From Phycisphaeraceae bacterium (GTDB lineage Bacteria; Planctomycetota; Phycisphaerae; Phycisphaerales; UBA1924): a stretch of 9,263 bases of DNA. The notes beneath the pieces are model-generated. The model was not told where the DNA came from. It worked only from the letters and a program-made list of their open reading frames with translations, and did not search any database. Location of the stretch: contig WUAJ01000078.1 in the NCBI GenBank assembly GCA_009827215.1, positions 1 through 9,263 on the forward strand, given 5' to 3'. This document shows positions 6,141 to 9,263 of this stretch, piece after piece. Each line of letters opens with the position of its first letter. The first letter of the stretch is position 1. Position numbers and translations under genes: made by a program.

Positions 6141-6219
6141 AGCTGTTCCTTGTGCGTGTGTTCACATTCTATTCGGAATCACACAGCTTCAATTTCTCTC
6201 AGATTCAATGATCTGAACA

Positions 6220-6239
6220 GTCCAGAGCAATGTTTGGAC
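6220..6239. promoter_or_regulatory. Inverted repeat GTCCA-N10-TGGAC between divergent genes
   Basis: GTCCA (6220-6224) and TGGAC (6235-6239) form a 5-bp inverted repeat with a 10-nt spacer. It overlaps the possible -35 TTGGAC (6234-6239) of the DUF4332 promoter. A second short one, CAGAT-N6-ATCTG, is at 6200-6215. These could be operator half-sites, but arms this short occur by chance. Confidence 0.2.
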
Positions 6240-6263
6240 AGTTTCATAACTATACTCTATAGG
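6234..6263 (+). promoter_or_regulatory. Candidate promoter for the DUF4332 gene
   Basis: TTGGAC (6234-6239) could serve as a -35 for TATAGG (6258-6263) at 18 nt. TATACT (6251-6256) is the stronger -10 by itself, but it lacks a -35 at normal spacing. CTATA-CTC-TATAG (6250-6262) is a small palindrome over the box. Either choice places the start of transcription 25-36 nt before the ATG at 6299, upstream of the ribosome site at 6285-6290. Confidence 0.45.
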
Positions 6264-6298
6264 GACTATCCACCACACTCTCGCAGGGAGAATTACCA

Positions 6299-6709
6299 AT
6301 GGCGAACTACAAAGTTGAAGATGTTGAAGGAATCGGACCAACCTACGGCGAGAAACTCCGCGGAGCTGGAATCGATGATACCGATGCACTGCTCAACGCA
6401 TGCAAGACCCCAGCACAACGCAAGGATCTCGCTGAGAAGACCGGCATCTCGGACTCCCACATCCTCAAGTGGGCAAACATGGTCGATCTCTACCGCATCA
6501 GCGGCGTCGGATCCGAGTTCTCCGAACTGCTCGAAGCATCTGGAGTGGACACCGTTCCAGAACTCGCGCAGCGCAACGCTGAGAATCTCGCCGCGAAAAT
6601 GATCGAGGTCAACGACGCGAAGAGCCTGACCCGTCGTGTGCCAACCGCTGCTGATGTCGAGAAGTGGGTCGCGGAAGCGAAGACCCTCCCTCGTGCTCTT
6701 GAGTACTAA
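6299..6709 (+). CDS. DUF4332 helix-hairpin-helix protein
   Basis: This 136-aa soluble protein carries the DUF4332 pattern of repeated helix-hairpin-helix units. The first is VEGIGPTYGEKLRGAGI (9-25). The second is ISGVGSEFSELLEASGV (67-83). After each, a helix-rich segment follows (DALLNACKTPAQRKDLAEKTGIS and VPELAQRNAENLAAKM). Helix-hairpin-helix units generally bind DNA backbone or act in protein contacts, but no reaction is known for DUF4332 proteins, so a DNA- or nucleoid-linked role is only a guess. A clear AGGGAG ribosome site (6285-6290) lies 8 nt before ATG 6299. The gene is a single transcription unit with its own promoter and terminator. Its codon choice is strongly biased to C/G endings (AAG, GAG, CTC, ATC), which hints at good expression. 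Confidence 0.88.
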   Translation: MANYKVEDVEGIGPTYGEKLRGAGIDDTDALLNACKTPAQRKDLAEKTGISDSHILKWANMVDLYRISGVGSEFSELLEASGVDTVPELAQRNAENLAAKMIEVNDAKSLTRRVPTAADVEKWVAEAKTLPRALEY

Positions 6710-6747
6710 ACCACTCAAAAAAATTGATTGAACATTGAATGACTAAG

Positions 6748-6774
6748 ATCCCGGAGTACCGCTCTGGGATTTTT
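6748..6774 (+). terminator. Rho-independent terminator after the DUF4332 gene
   Basis: ATCCCGGAG (6748-6756) and CTCTGGGAT (6762-6770) form a 9-bp stem with one G-U pair and a 5-nt loop (TACCG), directly followed by TTTT. It begins 38 nt after the stop at 6709 and ends only a few bases before the ribosome site of the next gene. The following dipeptidase should therefore receive little read-through. Confidence 0.85.
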
Positions 6775-6787
6775 CATTGGAGAATGC

Positions 6788-7849
6788 ATGAACTGGTTCG
6801 ATGCCCATCTTGATCTTGCATACCTCGCCGAGAACGGGCGAGACATGCACGCGGACCTGCGGACCTGCCGGGGTCGCTACCAGCCGCCGAGCATCACACT
6901 CCCATCCATGATCGAAGGGGGCGTGAAGCACTGTCTCTCAACCATCTTCACCGAAGGTGTCGATCCACGCAAGGACGATGAGGAAACCGGCGCGTTCACC
7001 TATCCGTTCGGTGACGCGAACGCGGCGTACCGAGCCGGGATGCGTCAACTGCTCCTGTACAACGCATGGCGCGACGCGGGCGTGATCCGTCAGATGCCCC
7101 GCCGAGGTCATGACCCGATCGACATGGTCGAGGAGTGCCCACTCGAGGGCGGCCCGATCAACATGGGGATCCTCGTCGAATGCGCCGATCCGATCACCGA
7201 TCCCGATGAACTCGAGATGTGGGTCGAGCGCGGCGTCGTCGCGATCGGGATGGCCTGGTGGCACCAGTCCCGTTATGCCGGGGGAAACGGCACTGATCAC
7301 ACACGATCGGGAAACGGAATCACCGATCTGGGACGCGCTCTCGTAGAGAAAATGGATCAGCTCGATGTCATCCACGATCTCTCGCACCTCTCGCAGCGCA
7401 GTGTGGACGAGCTGCTCTCGATGACCGATCGTCCCGTGATCGCATCCCACTCCAACTGCCGAGCTTTGATGGGTGATCCCAACTCGCTCCCGAACCAGCG
7501 TCACCAGAGTGATGAAACCATCGCCGAGATCGCCAATCGTGGGGGGGTCATCGGGATCAATCTGCTCTCCGCGTTCCTTGATCCGGGACTCAGGGACAAG
7601 GGACGCGCCAAGATGGACTGGATCGTGCGCCACATCGAGCACATCTGTGAGATCACCGGAGGCACCGACGCTGTGGGTCTGGGCTCAGACATGGATGGCG
7701 GATTCGGCGCCGATGAACTCCCAGAAGGAATCAACACTCCGAGCAATCTGCAACTCATTGGAGAAGCGCTCCGCAGTCACGGTTGGAGCGACACGGACAT
7801 CGCAAAGTTTTCGCATCTGAACTGGATGAGATTCTGGGAATGGGAATAA
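6788..7849 (+). CDS. Membrane dipeptidase family (M19) zinc dipeptidase
   Basis: This 353-aa protein belongs to the renal/membrane dipeptidase family, binuclear zinc enzymes of the amidohydrolase fold that hydrolyse dipeptides. The metal ligands can be placed: His7 and Asp9 in DAHLD, bridging Glu131 in LVECAD, His200 in DLSHLS and His221 in ASHSNCRA. The His200-His221 spacing of 21 equals that of human renal dipeptidase (His198/His219). The catalytic-site Asp301 lies in GLGSDMDGG. The C-terminal NWMRFWE replaces the usual GGNxLR motif. No signal peptide is present, so it is probably cytoplasmic. GGAGA (6779-6783) is 4 nt before ATG 6788. The gene sits directly behind a terminator and I see no good promoter of its own. 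The natural substrate may be an L- or D-amino-acid dipeptide and cannot be told from sequence. Confidence 0.92.
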   Translation: MNWFDAHLDLAYLAENGRDMHADLRTCRGRYQPPSITLPSMIEGGVKHCLSTIFTEGVDPRKDDEETGAFTYPFGDANAAYRAGMRQLLLYNAWRDAGVIRQMPRRGHDPIDMVEECPLEGGPINMGILVECADPITDPDELEMWVERGVVAIGMAWWHQSRYAGGNGTDHTRSGNGITDLGRALVEKMDQLDVIHDLSHLSQRSVDELLSMTDRPVIASHSNCRALMGDPNSLPNQRHQSDETIAEIANRGGVIGINLLSAFLDPGLRDKGRAKMDWIVRHIEHICEITGGTDAVGLGSDMDGGFGADELPEGINTPSNLQLIGEALRSHGWSDTDIAKFSHLNWMRFWEWE

Positions 7850-7860
7850 GGGAACATGTT

Positions 7861-8220
7861 TCAGCGACCCTCAGACGCTGCTCTTCGAGATTCGATCGAA
7901 TCCACATTGTGACCACACTCCGGACATGTGACCGGAGGCTCAAGCCCGTGGATGTTGTACCCACAGAAGTAGCAGTTCCCTTCCGCATCAGTCGCGCGTG
8001 GCACCAGATCAAGCATCGCATCCCAAATGACATTGATCGCTGATCGAGCTTGCTCTTCATCGCCGTCGATGAGCACGATCGCAAGCGGATCGTGTGATTT
8101 CTTCCGATTCTCGACGACCCGAGCTCCGATCCCACGCAGCTCAAGCCCGTAGATGATCTGCGCCGCCGCAGATGAGTTGGGCGCTGTGGTGAGCAGAATC
8201 GGATCGGTGTCAGACGGCAT
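7861..8220 (-). CDS. DUF2007-type protein with C-terminal zinc ribbon
   Basis: From ATG 8220-8218 the product is 119 aa. The N-terminal part matches the DUF2007 (putative signal-transducing) pattern: PILLTTAPNSSAAAQIIYGL (7-26), ELRGIGARVVENRKK, and a second strand, DPLAIVLIDGDEEQARSAI, with the usual strand-helix-strand look. After a linker, Cys83/Cys86 and Cys99/Cys102 form a CxxCGYNIHGL...CPECG zinc ribbon, a very common end-piece of planctomycete proteins. An in-frame ATG at 8271 would overlap rsmH and is rejected. The chosen start has no ribosome site but has a TATTGT box 6 nt upstream, which fits leaderless expression. It converges on the dipeptidase (11 nt between stops) and is divergent from rsmH. 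A cytosolic regulatory or partner-binding role is possible; the precise function is unknown. Confidence 0.85.
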   Translation of the reverse strand: MPSDTDPILLTTAPNSSAAAQIIYGLELRGIGARVVENRKKSHDPLAIVLIDGDEEQARSAINVIWDAMLDLVPRATDAEGNCYFCGYNIHGLEPPVTCPECGHNVDSIESRRAASEGR

Positions 8221-8226
8221 GGGAAG

Positions 8227-8241
8227 ACAATAGGGGATACT
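8227..8241. promoter_or_regulatory. Back-to-back -10 boxes in the 28-bp gap between the DUF2007 gene and rsmH
   Basis: Leftward, TATTGT (8232-8227) ends 6 nt before the ATG at 8220, with CGGACA (8255-8250) as a -35 at exactly 17 nt. Rightward, GATACT (8236-8241) ends 7 nt before the GTG at 8249; I see no convincing -35 for it. In both directions transcription would begin near the start codon, and neither gene has a clear ribosome site (the AGGGGA at 8232-8237 is about 11 nt before rsmH). The arrangement suggests leaderless, mutually exclusive divergent expression, inferred only from consensus. Confidence 0.35.
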
Positions 8242-8248
8242 GTGGGGT

Positions 8249-9214
8249 GTGTCCGAGCAATATGACCACATCCCTGTGCTTCCAGAGCAAACAATCGATC
8301 TGCTGCAACCTCAGCGAGGACAGGTGTTTGTGGATTGCACGGCCGGGTTGGGTGGTCACGCGAGCATGATCGCACAGCATATTGGTGCCGAGGGAACTAT
8401 CGTCCTCAATGACATGGACGAAGGGAATCTCGCGCGTGCCGAGCACGCCGCTCGCAAAGCACTGAATCCTCAGAAACCCGATTCCGCGAGCGTCATCGCG
8501 ATCCAAGGCAACTTCGCTCAGCTCCCGCAAGAACTCGCAAAGCGTGATATCCAAGCGGATATGGTCCTCGCAGATCTGGGATTCGCGAGCACACAAGTGG
8601 ACGATCCGGAGCGGGGGTTGAGTTTCCGGAACTCTGGACCGCTGGATATGCGACTGGATCAAACCTCGCCGATCGATGCCGCGGAGCTGGTCAACACCCT
8701 CCCAGAACGCGAACTCGCAGATCTGATCAAGCGATTCGGAGAGGAGAGACACGCTCGGAGGATCGCATCAAAGATTGTTGAAGCGCGAGGACTTGCGCCG
8801 ATAGAGACGACTGATCAACTCGCTGATCTTGTCCGATCGGCTGTCCCGTACACTCGAGGGCCTCGACCTTCCATCCACCCCGCGACACGCACCTTCCAGG
8901 CGCTCCGCATCGCGGTCAACGATGAGCTCGGCTCCCTCGAATCGCTCCTCCGCTCCATCGTGATCGGCGCCGCGAAAGTGCACAAGGGAGAACCGAGCTG
9001 GCTCGCAAGCGGCGCACGGATCGCGATCATCGCGTTCCACTCGCTCGAAGATCGTCCGGTCAAGCAAGCCTTTGCCCGGATGAACAAGGACGAGCACATC
9101 GAGCTGATCACACGCAAGCCCGTAGGGGCCGACGAGCAAGAGATCGCGGACAACCCACGATCCCGCTCAGCGAAGCTGCGTGTATGCAGGGTGCTCGATC
9201 CAACGATCGGGTGA
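8249..9214 (+). CDS. rsmH: RsmH, 16S rRNA (cytosine-1402-N4) methyltransferase
   Basis: RsmH (MraW) uses S-adenosylmethionine to methylate N4 of C1402 in the decoding centre of 16S rRNA. Signatures run in order: HIPVLPEQ (7-14); the SAM-binding VDCTAGLGGH (28-37) and acidic LNDMD (53-57); LADLGFASTQVDDPERGLSF (around 105-124) with DMRLD after it; RTFQALRIAVNDELG (from 214); FHSLEDRPVK (from 263); and the C-terminal NPRSRSAKLRVCR. The length of 321 aa is normal. GTG 8249 gives the expected family beginning and is the only good start. In many bacteria it follows mraZ and precedes ftsL in the division and cell wall cluster. Here the upstream neighbour is a divergent DUF2007 gene instead. Its stop overlaps the next frame by 4 bp, pointing to a downstream operon. 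Confidence 0.96.
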   Translation: MSEQYDHIPVLPEQTIDLLQPQRGQVFVDCTAGLGGHASMIAQHIGAEGTIVLNDMDEGNLARAEHAARKALNPQKPDSASVIAIQGNFAQLPQELAKRDIQADMVLADLGFASTQVDDPERGLSFRNSGPLDMRLDQTSPIDAAELVNTLPERELADLIKRFGEERHARRIASKIVEARGLAPIETTDQLADLVRSAVPYTRGPRPSIHPATRTFQALRIAVNDELGSLESLLRSIVIGAAKVHKGEPSWLASGARIAIIAFHSLEDRPVKQAFARMNKDEHIELITRKPVGADEQEIADNPRSRSAKLRVCRVLDPTIG

Positions 9215-9263
9215 TCCAGTTCCAGACGCAAGGCCGCGTCTATGCATTGATCTGTTTGATCAT
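9211..9263 (+). CDS. Start of a gene coupled to rsmH, possibly a small FtsL-like membrane protein (runs off right edge)
   Basis: GTG 9211-9213 overlaps the rsmH TGA (9212-9214) as GTGA, a common coupling arrangement. It opens a frame that stays open to the window end. The 17 visible residues read (V/M)IQFQTQGRVYALICLI: a short polar start then the beginning of a hydrophobic stretch, as in a small bitopic protein. The place directly after rsmH is that of ftsL in classical clusters, and FtsL has this short-cytoplasmic-tail plus one-helix layout. The evidence is position plus 17 residues, so the identity is only a suggestion. A competing reading is a 6-bp hairpin at 9224-9241 (AGACGC/GCGTCT), but it lacks a T-run. 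Confidence 0.4.
   Translation, partial: MIQFQTQGRVYALICLI

Noticed and set aside
8221..8271. Longer start (ATG 8271) for the DUF2007-type protein
   Set aside because: It would overlap the divergent rsmH start, and the added residues do not fit the family beginning.
9224..9241. AGACGC/GCGTCT hairpin after rsmH as a terminator
   Set aside because: There is no T-run and it lies inside a coupled open frame.
1..9263. Mobile element, phage, CRISPR, toxin-antitoxin or biosynthetic cluster
   Set aside because: No transposase, integrase, repeat-spacer array, paired small toxin-like genes or assembly-line enzyme was found on either strand.

Overview
The window reads as ordinary chromosomal DNA of a planctomycete, most likely class Phycisphaerae (inference, moderate confidence). 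Three things point there. A DUF2007-type protein ends in a CxxCGYNIHGL...CPECG zinc ribbon, a motif style very common in planctomycete proteins. A free-standing DUF4332 helix-hairpin-helix protein is present. The reading frames are GC-rich and extremely dense in GATC. No transposase, integrase, tRNA, rRNA, CRISPR array or phage gene is visible, and the window looks like core genome.

Left part (1-1622): the first 30 codons of an exported protein run off the left edge on the minus strand. It is divergent from a 446-aa protein of unknown function (282-1622). The region between them (91-281) holds two face-to-face sigma70-like promoters with overlapping -35 boxes, and two tandem short palindromes (YTGAAATCAR) lie across them.

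Iron uptake (1682-4109): feoA, feoB and a newly noted 50-codon single-pass membrane protein follow each other with gaps of 7 and 15 nt. They probably form one ferrous iron transport operon. A 13-bp palindrome and a TATACT box lie just upstream. Next, with its own candidate promoter, is the B subunit of a 3-oxoacid CoA-transferase (4141-4803) with no A subunit beside it.

Middle (4940-6709): a 118-aa tail-anchored-looking protein converges on a minus-strand signal-anchored protein with an acidic, proline-rich tail (5304-6140). Divergent from the latter is the DUF4332 protein, which ends in a clear rho-independent terminator (6748-6774).

Right part (6788-9263): an M19 membrane-dipeptidase-family enzyme converges on the DUF2007/zinc-ribbon protein. 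A gap of only 28 bp separates that gene from divergent rsmH (16S rRNA m4C1402 methyltransferase). The rsmH stop overlaps a GTG start by 4 bp, and that frame runs off the right edge in the position where ftsL sits in classical division clusters. mraZ is not upstream.

I found no convincing new multi-gene system. The observations most worth a second look are the small membrane protein behind feoB, the operator-like palindromes, the likely leaderless starts and the orphan CoA-transferase subunit.
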